This document shows positions 7,550 to 14,614 of a DNA stretch of 64,000 nucleotides, piece by piece. Numbering within the stretch: position 1 is the stretch's first letter; each line of letters starts with the position of its first letter. The stretch comes from Dyella subtropica (lineage in GTDB: Bacteria > Pseudomonadota > Gammaproteobacteria > Xanthomonadales > Rhodanobacteraceae). The translations under genes and the position numbers were made by a program. The notes under the pieces are model-generated. The model was not told the DNA's origin and made no database searches. It worked only from the letters and a program-made list of their open reading frames with translations. Where the stretch lies: NCBI RefSeq assembly GCF_026283965.1, contig NZ_JAPDPD010000009.1:62001-126000 (forward strand), written 5' to 3'.

Positions 7550-8649
7550 CGCTGTTGCTCGAACAGATGCACAAGCTGGGTGATATGGTCGACCGTGCCC
7601 GTGGCCAGTTCGGGATACATCGGAAGCGCGAGCACTTCCTGCGCCAGCCCTTCGCAATGTGGCAATGGCTTCTGCCCGCGGTATGCCGCCATAGCCGGCT
7701 GCAGATGGCACGGGATGGGGTAGAACACCGCGGTAGCGACGCCATGCTCTGTCAGGAACGCCCGGAGTGCGTCACGCCGTGGGTGCCTGATGACGAACTG
7801 GTGATACACCGGTGTCGCCTGATCGAAGTTCGAGGGCCAGCGGCACCTCGTGCCCTGTAATCCGGACTGATACCTCGCCGCAAGCAGTCTTCGGCGCTCG
7901 TTCCAGCCGTCTAGAAAACGCATTTTTGCGCGCAGTATGGCTGCCTGTATTTCATCGAGCCGGCTGTTGCAGCCGATGTCATGATGCTCGTAGCGGCTCG
8001 TCCGGCCGTGATTGCGCAGGCGGCGAAGTCGCTCGGCGATGGACCGGTCGTGGCAGGCGATGGCGCCGCCGTCGCCATAGGCGCCAAGGTTCTTGGTCGG
8101 ATAGAAGCTGAAAGCGGCAGTGTCCCCGAATGAGCCGACGCGTCGGTCCGCGTATGTCGCGCCAGCGGCCTGAGCCGCGTCCTCTATCAGGAATAGGTCA
8201 TGCTTCTTGCACCAGTCCTGGATGGGGGCAAGGTTCGCGGGCTCGCCGAACAGGTGTACGACGATCACGGCTTTAGTGCGTTCACTCATCGCCGCGGACA
8301 GGCTGTCCACGTCGATGTTGTACTGGCCGGCTGCGCAGTCGACGAACTTCGGTGTGGCGCCAGCCAGGCTGACCGCTTCGGCAGTTGCGAAAAAGGTAAA
8401 GCTCGGAACGATGACCTCGTCGCCCGGGCCTATGCCCAGGACCTTCAGGGACAGCATCAGAGCATCGGTACCGGAATTGACGCTGACAACGTGAGGCACG
8501 CTCAGGTAGGCGGCGAATTCACGCTCAAGAGACTCGGCTTCCGTACCGTTCACGAATGCGCTGCTTTCGAGCACGCGTCGCACGGCTTCATCGACTTCGC
8601 TGCGCAGTTGTTGGTACTGCGCGCTCAGGTCGAGCAGGGGGACGATCAT
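7546..8649 (-). CDS. DegT/DnrJ/EryC1-family sugar aminotransferase
   Basis: This 367-residue PLP enzyme starts MIVPLLDLSAQYQQL. It shows SGTDAL near 59-64 (phosphate binding), EDAAQAAGA with Asp157, and the Schiff-base lysine Lys186 in SFYPTKNLGAYGDGG. It transfers an amino group from glutamate to a keto-sugar nucleotide. The gene directly follows, with an ATGA overlap, a Gfo/Idh/MocA dehydrogenase gene. Such pairs oxidise then aminate UDP-GlcNAc or its uronic acid at C3 (GnnA/GnnB or WbpB/WbpE types). A 3-amino sugar product is therefore the best guess. The longer upstream reading frame is rejected because it lies inside the dehydrogenase gene. Confidence 0.9.
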   Translation of the reverse strand: MIVPLLDLSAQYQQLRSEVDEAVRRVLESSAFVNGTEAESLEREFAAYLSVPHVVSVNSGTDALMLSLKVLGIGPGDEVIVPSFTFFATAEAVSLAGATPKFVDCAAGQYNIDVDSLSAAMSERTKAVIVVHLFGEPANLAPIQDWCKKHDLFLIEDAAQAAGATYADRRVGSFGDTAAFSFYPTKNLGAYGDGGAIACHDRSIAERLRRLRNHGRTSRYEHHDIGCNSRLDEIQAAILRAKMRFLDGWNERRRLLAARYQSGLQGTRCRWPSNFDQATPVYHQFVIRHPRRDALRAFLTEHGVATAVFYPIPCHLQPAMAAYRGQKPLPHCEGLAQEVLALPMYPELATGTVDHITQLVHLFEQQR

Positions 8650-9572
8650 GATGCCTGGCCCAGAATCCGCTCCTGGATCTTCCGCGCCAGATCCAGCGCG
8701 GCATAGCCATGCTCGGGAGTGACATGCGGTGTCGCGCGCTGCTGCGATGCCCTGACAAAGGACGCGAGCTGCAGGCTCAGCGTGTCGGCGGGGATGCCCA
8801 GTGGCGGCATGGGCAAGTCCTGGGTGTACGAAGCGGCGGACCGAGTGCGATAAGCCTCGCGTCGGAGGAAGTCCATGGCCCACGTTTCGCCCGTATCCAG
8901 CTCGGCGAACATACGACGATCATTGATAGCGACGGTAGCTCCCCAATGTGAAGTGAGGCGTGCGACGCATCCGTTGCCGAAATGGAGCTCGACGCATGCA
9001 CTGTCGATCGCGGTCATGCCCAGGCTGCCGCCTGTAGCGTGGAAGCGGACAACATGGGAGGTGACGCCGAACAAGATCAAATCCAGGTCGTGGATCATCA
9101 AATCCATCACGACATTGAGCCAGTCTCCACGCGGTGGCCGTTGGGTCGTGCGAACCATGTCGATCGTCCGCGCCCGCGGCAATAGGCTGGGGCCGAGAGC
9201 AAAGGCGGGATTGAAACGCTCGATGTGGCCGATCTGCAGCACGCGGCGGTGTCTTGCAGCGAGCCTGCAGAGTTCTTTGGCCTGCCTTGGCGTCTCGGCA
9301 ATGGGCTTTTCCAGCAAGACATCGAGCCCACGCTGCAGAAGGCGCTTCGTCAGTTTGTAGTGGGTGCCTACCGGTGTGGCGACGGATACGGTCTGGACCG
9401 AGTCTGGCAGCTCGTCGACATGGTCCAGTCGGGGAACGCCGAGCCATTCCGCCAGGGGGGCGGTCGCAGGATCGGGATCCACCACTGCTATCAATTCGCA
9501 TTCCGGCAGGCGCGCATAGGCTTGTGCGTGCAGACTGCCGAAATAGCCTATGCCTACGACGGCGACGCCCAT
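8646..9572 (-). CDS. Gfo/Idh/MocA-family sugar-nucleotide dehydrogenase
   Basis: The 308-residue protein has an N-terminal NAD(P)-binding fold (VVGIGYFGS, G-x-G-x-x-G at 7-12) and the family's EKP motif at 88-90 (LLEKPIAET). GHIERFNPA follows, a form seen in UDP-GlcNAc 3-dehydrogenases such as GnnA. With the adjacent aminotransferase it probably makes a 3-amino sugar for the glycan. The gene leads the minus-strand operon. ATG 9572 fits the start of the Rossmann strand. An in-frame start at 9632 would add 20 residues read through a ten-base C run (coding strand), giving a Pro-rich extension. That run makes the true start and expression level uncertain. Confidence 0.88.
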   Translation of the reverse strand: MGVAVVGIGYFGSLHAQAYARLPECELIAVVDPDPATAPLAEWLGVPRLDHVDELPDSVQTVSVATPVGTHYKLTKRLLQRGLDVLLEKPIAETPRQAKELCRLAARHRRVLQIGHIERFNPAFALGPSLLPRARTIDMVRTTQRPPRGDWLNVVMDLMIHDLDLILFGVTSHVVRFHATGGSLGMTAIDSACVELHFGNGCVARLTSHWGATVAINDRRMFAELDTGETWAMDFLRREAYRTRSAASYTQDLPMPPLGIPADTLSLQLASFVRASQQRATPHVTPEHGYAALDLARKIQERILGQAS

Positions 9573-9579
9573 GCGAGGT

Positions 9580-9589
9580 GGGGGGGGGG
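9580..9589. repeat. Ten-base G homopolymer (C10 on the coding strand) at the operon leader
   Basis: Ten consecutive G bases on the plus strand lie 8 bases upstream of ATG 9572 and inside the reading frame from the alternative start at 9632. A slipped-strand change would alter the spacing before ATG 9572, or shift the longer frame. Confidence 0.85.
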
Positions 9590-10147
9590 AAGCCGGCCCC
9601 GCTATTGCCACGTTCTCGGTACAAACCTCCATCGATTACCCCATGAATGCAAATGCTGACTCGAGATTCGGGATAGGTGTCTTGGGGGCTGTGAAGCCTT
9701 GGTATTCCCGTTGTAGAAAGCCGTACGACGTAAGGTGGCCCACTTCAGCCCGCCGCTTTGCAGAGCAACACCCAGATGAGGCGAATGACCGCAGGTTCGC
9801 GTGGGAAGTGCGTTACCAGGCGAAGTCCTCCGGGGCCGCACTCGTTGCGTCCGACTCGACGCATGATTGTTCCCCCTCGCTCGTCGCAGTTGCGCGGCGA
9901 AGGGCATAGACTACTTCGTCCCGGTCCAGGTGGGCTACCGGGAAATTAGGGGCAATGATACCGGCCTACGTCACATTGCCGAGAATGGGGGCGTTCGCCG
10001 TACCCTCGTGCCGGCAAAAGACGTCGGAAGGGGACGAAAGCGCTCTTGAAGGGGCTGCGTCAGATTTCCGGAGTCGAATCCATCCAAAGGTTTCCGTGGC
10101 TGCTTAAGGGGGCTGCGGCGTTTCTTTACCACTGAAGGGGAAGTCCC
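9590..10147. other. Intergenic region between divergent glycan operon and beta-helix gene
   Basis: About 560 bases with no convincing gene on either strand; the short open frames have no recognisable product or codon pattern. The region must carry the promoter of the minus-strand glycan operon and that of the plus-strand beta-helix gene. A purine-rich AAGGGGA ribosome-binding site lies at its right end, before ATG 10148. No clear sigma-70 boxes could be fixed by eye. Confidence 0.5.
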
Positions 10148-11035
10148 ATGAAACGTTTTCTGAAGTTGCTTTTGGCAAGTTGCGTAATAGCTCTAGCATT
10201 CAGTGCGGTGGCCCAGGCCCAGGCAACGCGGACCTGGACCTCCGGGGTCGGCGATGATGCCAATCCATGTAGCCGTACCGCTCCCTGCAAGACATTCGCG
10301 GGGGCGTTTTCAAAGACGGCCGTGGGGGGGGAGATCTCGGTGCTCGATCCGGGCGGATTCGGTGCAGTGACCATCACCCATGGACTCATGATCAACGGTG
10401 GTGGCGAACTGGCGAGCGTGTTGGTTTCCGGCGGCACTGCCGTCGTTGTCAATGCCGGACCCTCGGATACCGTGATCCTGCGCAATCTGGAGTTCAACGG
10501 CCTTGGCGTCGGACTGAATGGCGTCGGCATCATGTTCACTGGCGGTGGCACCCTGATTATTGACCACTGCACCTTTCAGGGTTTTACCCAAAGCGCGGTC
10601 GATATCGCTCTGACTGGAAGCGGTAGCGTGGTGATCCGGGACTCGACGATCATCGGTGGCGCCACTGGTGTGAAGGTCGAGAGCACCGCTACAGGCGTTG
10701 TCGCTTCACTCAAGAACGTTGCCATCCAGGGCACTGGGACCGCGCTCGATGCAAAGGCCGGCATCCTCGAGGCCACGAACTCGATGTTCCAACGGAATAC
10801 CTCATACGGCGCCCTGGCTGAAGGCGGCACGATCAACCTGGAAAGCAGTTACTTCTCCGGGAACGGCGTAGCCGTGCAGGCCCAGACGGGATCTTCCGTC
10901 CGCATCTCGAACGTAGACATGTTCAACAACGCAGGCGGTATCGTTGCCAACGGAACGGTAAATTCGGCCGGCAACAACCGAAAGATTGGCAATACCGTGC
11001 CGGGAGCCCCCAGCGGGACCATCGCGGTGCAGTAG
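10148..11035 (+). CDS. Secreted right-handed parallel beta-helix protein
   Basis: The 295-residue protein has a signal peptide (MKRFLKLLLASCVIALAFSA, cleavage near AQA-QA at 22-26). After it comes TRTWTSGVGDDANPCS with a short cysteine pair, then repeated beta-helix coils rich in Gly, Thr, Val and Asn (for example ILRNLEFNG, LIIDHCTFQG, VVIRDSTIIGG, SLKNVAIQG). Such folds bind or cleave polysaccharides or act as extracellular scaffolds. No catalytic residues of pectate lyases are evident, so no enzyme activity is assigned. It stands alone between the glycan operon and the BlaI operon. A strong terminator follows. An eight-base G run lies within the gene at about 10324-10331. Confidence 0.85.
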   Translation: MKRFLKLLLASCVIALAFSAVAQAQATRTWTSGVGDDANPCSRTAPCKTFAGAFSKTAVGGEISVLDPGGFGAVTITHGLMINGGGELASVLVSGGTAVVVNAGPSDTVILRNLEFNGLGVGLNGVGIMFTGGGTLIIDHCTFQGFTQSAVDIALTGSGSVVIRDSTIIGGATGVKVESTATGVVASLKNVAIQGTGTALDAKAGILEATNSMFQRNTSYGALAEGGTINLESSYFSGNGVAVQAQTGSSVRISNVDMFNNAGGIVANGTVNSAGNNRKIGNTVPGAPSGTIAVQ

Positions 11036-11066
11036 CGGAGGCGCCCATCAACGATGTCGCTATCGA

Positions 11067-11099
11067 GCCCGCCGGGTCAGCCCGGCGGGCTTTTGTTTT
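11067..11099 (+). terminator. Rho-independent terminator after the beta-helix gene
   Basis: A perfect ten-base stem GCCCGCCGGG / CCCGGCGGGC with TCAG loop is followed by TTTTGTTTT, 31 bases after the stop codon. Confidence 0.95.
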
Positions 11100-11175
11100 G
11101 AGGGTGTTCGTATAGGAGCGTTGAGCCATTCCACCGCCTCCGTCATGGAGCGGCGTTCAACGCTTGACGCATTTC

Positions 11176-11215
11176 GTTTACGCGTGTAATTGTTATTGCA
11201 CTTACACGCGTAAAC
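11176..11215. promoter_or_regulatory. BlaI-type operator: long inverted repeat
   Basis: GTTTACGCGTGTAA at 11176-11189 is the exact reverse complement of TTACACGCGTAAAC at 11202-11215, with a 12-base AT-rich spacer. Each arm is itself close to palindromic (TTAC..G.GTAA), so there are probably two dimer sites. It lies 8 bases before the blaI-like ATG, which is the expected place for an autoregulatory operator bound by BlaI/MecI-type repressors. The promoter probably overlaps it. Confidence 0.8.
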
Positions 11216-11223
11216 GGTGTGCC

Positions 11224-11595
11224 ATGTCGATCAGTGAAGCCGAAGCGGTGGTGATGGAGGTGTTGTGGCGGCAGGCGCCGCGCAGCGCCGAAGAGATTCT
11301 GGCTGAGGTCGGCCCGCAGCAGGATTGGCAGGAGGGCACGGTGAAGTCCCTGCTCAACCGCCTGCTCAAGAAAAAGGCGGTGAAGGCCGAGCGTGACGGG
11401 CGGCGCTATCTCTACACCCCCAAGCTCACCCGCGAGCAATACGTATCGCAGGAGAGCAAGGGGCTACTTGATCGTCTGTTCGGCGGCCGCGTCGCGCCGC
11501 TGGTCGCCCACTTCTCTGAGCAGCGCAAGCTTAGTCACAAGGACATCGTCGAGCTGAAGAAGCTGCTGGAGGAGCTGGACGATGAGCAGCCCTGA
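11224..11595 (+). CDS. blaI: BlaI/MecI/CopY-family transcriptional repressor
   Basis: The 123-residue protein has an N-terminal winged helix: SEAEAVVMEVLW, then EEILAEVG and the recognition helix GTVKSLLNRLLKKKAV, with wing RRYLYTP. A C-terminal dimerisation helix follows (VELKKLLEELDDEQ). Members repress their own operon until cleaved by a BlaR1/MecR1-like M56 metalloprotease. Here that partner gene overlaps by 14 bases. The ATG at 11224 is chosen over an upstream in-frame start at 11164 because the latter would be translated through the operator palindrome. No beta-lactamase gene is adjacent, so the target genes are probably elsewhere, or the system senses another envelope signal. Confidence 0.93.
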   Translation: MSISEAEAVVMEVLWRQAPRSAEEILAEVGPQQDWQEGTVKSLLNRLLKKKAVKAERDGRRYLYTPKLTREQYVSQESKGLLDRLFGGRVAPLVAHFSEQRKLSHKDIVELKKLLEELDDEQP

Positions 11596-12931
11596 GTTGA
11601 TAGCGCGTCTGTGGATGTTGCAGCTGGCATTCACCGTGGCGACCCTGGTCGTCGTTTTGCTGCGCCGGCCATGCCGCCGCCTGCTGGGGGCGGAGCGCAG
11701 CTTTCAGCTGTGGCTGCTGCCGCCGCTTGCAATGCTTGTCAGTCAGCTTCCACATCCGTTCGCCTCGTCGCCTGCGGTGTTGCCGGCATTCGTGCTCACC
11801 ATTACGACGGCCGGCGGCGTGTTTCCAGCGGCAGCAAAGCGGTCGATGGACTTCGATTGGCGTGCCGCGATCGTGCTGACATGGGTGGTGGGCGTAATCA
11901 TCGTAGGGGTGATTGCTTCGCTTGCTCAGCTGCGTTATCGGCGGCAACTGAAAGGTGCTGTTCCGGTCGGATTGTCCATGCGCTGGCTGGTGTGGCGTGC
12001 CAGGAGTCCTGAAGTTGGGCCTGCGTTGGTCGGTGCCTGGCGACCTCGCATTGTCCTGCCATCGGACTTCGATGTGCGCTATGACGCGCAAGAACGGATG
12101 TTGATCCTCGCCCATGAGGCGGCGCATGCGCGCCGGCGTGATGGACTGTGGTCGCTGTGCGCTCTGATCGTGGTGGCCATGTGCTGGGCACATGCGCTGG
12201 TGTGGTGGGCTTTGCGCCTGCTTCGCCAAGACCAGGAGCTGGCCTGCGATGCGGCCGTCATGCGCGATCACCGTGATCGTCGCCACCCTTATGCCCTTGC
12301 GATGTTGAAAACCCAGCCGACGGCCTGTGTGCTGCCGGTGGGGTGCACGTGGTCCCCCCGCCATCCACTCACGGAGCGTATCGCCATGTTGAAATTGTCC
12401 CTGCCTGGTCCTGTTCGGCGTCGCACTGGCGTCATCGCCAGTTTCGTCTTGAGCATGGCTGTTTCGGGTGTTGTGTATGCCGTCAGCGCGCCGTCCGTCC
12501 CCGAATCTACGGCGACGAAAAGTGCGCATGCAGCGGCTGTGGTCAACGACGTTTCCGCAACGCGGGAGTATCAGCTCGACATGAAGGTTGAGGTGGAAAC
12601 GGAGGATGCCGGCCAACGTCACGCCAAACGGACCGCGTTGGCGCTTTGCATGGCGCCTGGCCAGGACGCAACCATGAGCGTGCGTGATTGGAATGTGGAT
12701 GCCACGGTTACACCGAGTGACGGTGGTCAAGTGCGCGTCGCCTTGGCGCTTCGTCGTTCCAATGGAGTGCTTTTGGCGCAATCTCATCTGCATGGGTCGC
12801 TTGACGAGACATTACGTAGCCATGGTGATGGCGAAGGCGCGGATGGGGCGTATCGATATGCCTTCGAAATTATCCCAAGGGCAGGATGCCCGGCGCGTGC
12901 TGCGGCCGGCGCGGCCAAGCAGGAATCCTGA
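11582..12931 (+). CDS. BlaR1/MecR1-like M56 membrane metallopeptidase
   Basis: The 449-residue protein has hydrophobic segments near residues 12-28, 42-58, 94-115 and 190-212 and a zinc protease core HEAAH at 178-182 followed by RRRDGLW. A downstream acidic ligand lies in DQELACD (Glu219). A further membrane span is near 285-303, then an extracytoplasmic tail of about 145 residues. The tail lacks the penicillin-binding serine sensor of true BlaR1, so the ligand is unknown. The gene overlaps the repressor gene, whose product it should cleave or inactivate upon signalling. The pairing with BlaI is the best functional evidence. Confidence 0.87.
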   Translation: MSSPELIARLWMLQLAFTVATLVVVLLRRPCRRLLGAERSFQLWLLPPLAMLVSQLPHPFASSPAVLPAFVLTITTAGGVFPAAAKRSMDFDWRAAIVLTWVVGVIIVGVIASLAQLRYRRQLKGAVPVGLSMRWLVWRARSPEVGPALVGAWRPRIVLPSDFDVRYDAQERMLILAHEAAHARRRDGLWSLCALIVVAMCWAHALVWWALRLLRQDQELACDAAVMRDHRDRRHPYALAMLKTQPTACVLPVGCTWSPRHPLTERIAMLKLSLPGPVRRRTGVIASFVLSMAVSGVVYAVSAPSVPESTATKSAHAAAVVNDVSATREYQLDMKVEVETEDAGQRHAKRTALALCMAPGQDATMSVRDWNVDATVTPSDGGQVRVALALRRSNGVLLAQSHLHGSLDETLRSHGDGEGADGAYRYAFEIIPRAGCPARAAAGAAKQES

Positions 12932-13038
12932 GTTGGGTGTGGGCGGTGGCGCGGGTCCGCGCAAGATCGTATCGACGGCACGAAAGCAATCTTGGCCCCG
13001 CAGCTATACTCATTGGCGTCATCGTGAGGAGTATCGTC

Positions 13039-14082
13039 ATGAAGTTGCGCCGCCTGCTTATTGCCCTTGCCGCTATGGGGATTGCCACCATGAGCCATGC
13101 CGCGACACCCGTACTGGTGATCCACGGCGGCGCCGGCGTAATCAAGCGCGAGATGAGTCCGGCCAAGGAGAAGGCGGTGCGTGCCGCGCTTACCCAGGCC
13201 CTGCAGAACGGCTATGCGCAGCTCAAGGCGGGCAAGCCGGCGCTAGATGCGGTGACGGCGGCGATCACCGTGCTGGAAGACGATCCGAACTTCAATGCCG
13301 GCAAGGGCGCGGTGTTCACGCATGACGGCAAGAACGAACTGGATGCCGCGATCATGGATGGTTTCACGCTGAAGGCCGGCGCGATCGCGGGCGTGCATCG
13401 CGTGAAGAACCCGATCTTGCTGGCGCGTGCGGTGATGGATAAGTCATCGCACGTGATGTTGGTGGGCGATGGCGCCGAGGCATTCGCGAAGGATGTGGGC
13501 ATCGAGCTGGTCGATCCGTCGTACTTCCGTACCGAAGAACGCTGGCAGCAGCTGCAAAAGGCGCTGAAGGAAGACGCCGGGCGCAAGCCGCATGCGGATG
13601 TCGAAACAGCCAAGCATTTCGGCACGGTGGGCGCGGTGGCGCTGGATGCACAGGGACGCCTGGCGGCCGGCACCTCCACCGGCGGTATGACGGATAAGCG
13701 TTGGGGCCGCGTGGGCGATTCGCCGATCATCGGTGCAGGCACCTACGCCAATAGCGGTTGCGCCGTCTCCGGCACCGGTTGGGGCGAGTACTACATTCGC
13801 ACCGTGGCTGCGCACGAGATCTGCATGCGCGTGACCCTGATGCGCGTGCCGCTAAAGCGCGCGGCCGCCGAAGTGATCAATCAGGAAATCCCTTCGATGG
13901 GCGGCAATGGCGGTGCCATCGCGCTTGATGCGAGCGGCAACGTGTCGATGCCGTTCAATACCGACGGCATGTATCGCGGCTGGATGGGTGTGGACGGCGT
14001 GGCTCACGTCGCGCTGTACGGCGACGAGGACGACGGCACCGGCGATCCGCTGCCCGCCTCCGCGGCGAGCACGGCGCCATAA
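13039..14082 (+). CDS. Exported isoaspartyl peptidase/L-asparaginase (plant-type Ntn hydrolase)
   Basis: The 347-residue protein has a signal peptide (MKLRRLLIALAAMGIATMSHA). VLVIHGGAG follows, then NAGKGAVFTHDGKNELDA, typical of the family. The autocleavage site is HFGTVGAVA, making Thr196 the new N-terminal nucleophile of the beta subunit, and GTSTGG follows. It hydrolyses beta-aspartyl dipeptides and asparagine in the periplasm. ATG 13039 has GAGGA upstream and gives a clean signal peptide; the longer frame to 12886 overlaps the M56 gene. It may be co-transcribed with blaI/M56, 107 bases upstream, but the link is unproven. Confidence 0.94.
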   Translation: MKLRRLLIALAAMGIATMSHAATPVLVIHGGAGVIKREMSPAKEKAVRAALTQALQNGYAQLKAGKPALDAVTAAITVLEDDPNFNAGKGAVFTHDGKNELDAAIMDGFTLKAGAIAGVHRVKNPILLARAVMDKSSHVMLVGDGAEAFAKDVGIELVDPSYFRTEERWQQLQKALKEDAGRKPHADVETAKHFGTVGAVALDAQGRLAAGTSTGGMTDKRWGRVGDSPIIGAGTYANSGCAVSGTGWGEYYIRTVAAHEICMRVTLMRVPLKRAAAEVINQEIPSMGGNGGAIALDASGNVSMPFNTDGMYRGWMGVDGVAHVALYGDEDDGTGDPLPASAASTAP

Positions 14083-14092
14083 CGACCTCGTT

Positions 14093-14159
14093 GTAGGAGC
14101 GCACGCTGTGCGCGAAAAGGGGCGGAATGCCCCCCTTCGCGCACAGCGTGCGCTCCTAC
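14093..14159. repeat. REP-like palindrome, copy 2
   Basis: GTAGGAGCGCACGCTGTGCG with its complement about 25 bases later; the loop contains a small GGGGCGGAATGCCCCC stem. It separates the convergent isoaspartyl peptidase and thioredoxin-like genes and overlaps the last codons of the latter. Confidence 0.9.
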
Positions 14160-14614
14160 AGGATCGACTTCAGCTTGCTGGGTGTCAGTTCACCGCTCAT
14201 GCCGAGGTGTGAGCCGTCGGCGCGGATGATCAGGGTGCGGGGCGTTTCGCCGCCCCAGTTCGGATCGATCAAGTAGTTGATGCGTTCGGGTGTCGCGTCG
14301 GCATAGGCGCGAGCTGGCCAGGCATCCATGCCGGCAGCATGCAGGCGTTTGGCGATAACCTCGCGCTGATCGATGCTGTCGGTGGCGATGGTTACCAGTT
14401 CAAGCTGCTGTGGATGCGCTTGCTGCAACTTGGCCAAGGCTTGCAAGTTGGATTCGCAATAAGCGCAGTCCAGCGCCCAGATCGCCAGCACGCGCACGCC
14501 GTGCGAGGGTGGCTTGAGCAGGGTGGCGATATCTTCGGCGCGCAGCGCGGTGGGCGATGCCGCCTGCGCCAGTACCGGCAGGGTCAGGACCAGCAGAAAC
14601 AAGATCCGCTTCAT
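14156..14614 (-). CDS. Exported thioredoxin-fold (TlpA-like) protein
   Basis: The 152-residue protein has a signal peptide (MKRILFLLVLTLPVLAQA) and a thioredoxin fold with redox pair Cys50-Ala-Tyr-Cys53 in ALDCAYCESN. After it come a strand LVTIATDS and a cis-Pro-like GGETPRTLIIRADG. Family members reduce or isomerise periplasmic disulfides or deliver electrons to metal-binding proteins. ATG 14614 overlaps the stop of the BNR-repeat gene (ATGA), so they are translated together. With the TonB receptor upstream this forms a three-gene unit. The -C-A-Y-C- pair differs from the usual C-P-x-C. Confidence 0.85.
   Translation of the reverse strand: MKRILFLLVLTLPVLAQAASPTALRAEDIATLLKPPSHGVRVLAIWALDCAYCESNLQALAKLQQAHPQQLELVTIATDSIDQREVIAKRLHAAGMDAWPARAYADATPERINYLIDPNWGGETPRTLIIRADGSHLGMSGELTPSKLKSIL

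Noticed and set aside
9867-10049. Short plus-strand frame upstream of the beta-helix gene
   Set aside because: Sixty codons, no ribosome-binding site, no recognisable product.
11101-11125. Isolated TAGGAGCG near 11113 resembling one arm of the REP-like repeat
   Set aside because: Only eight bases match and no complementary arm follows.
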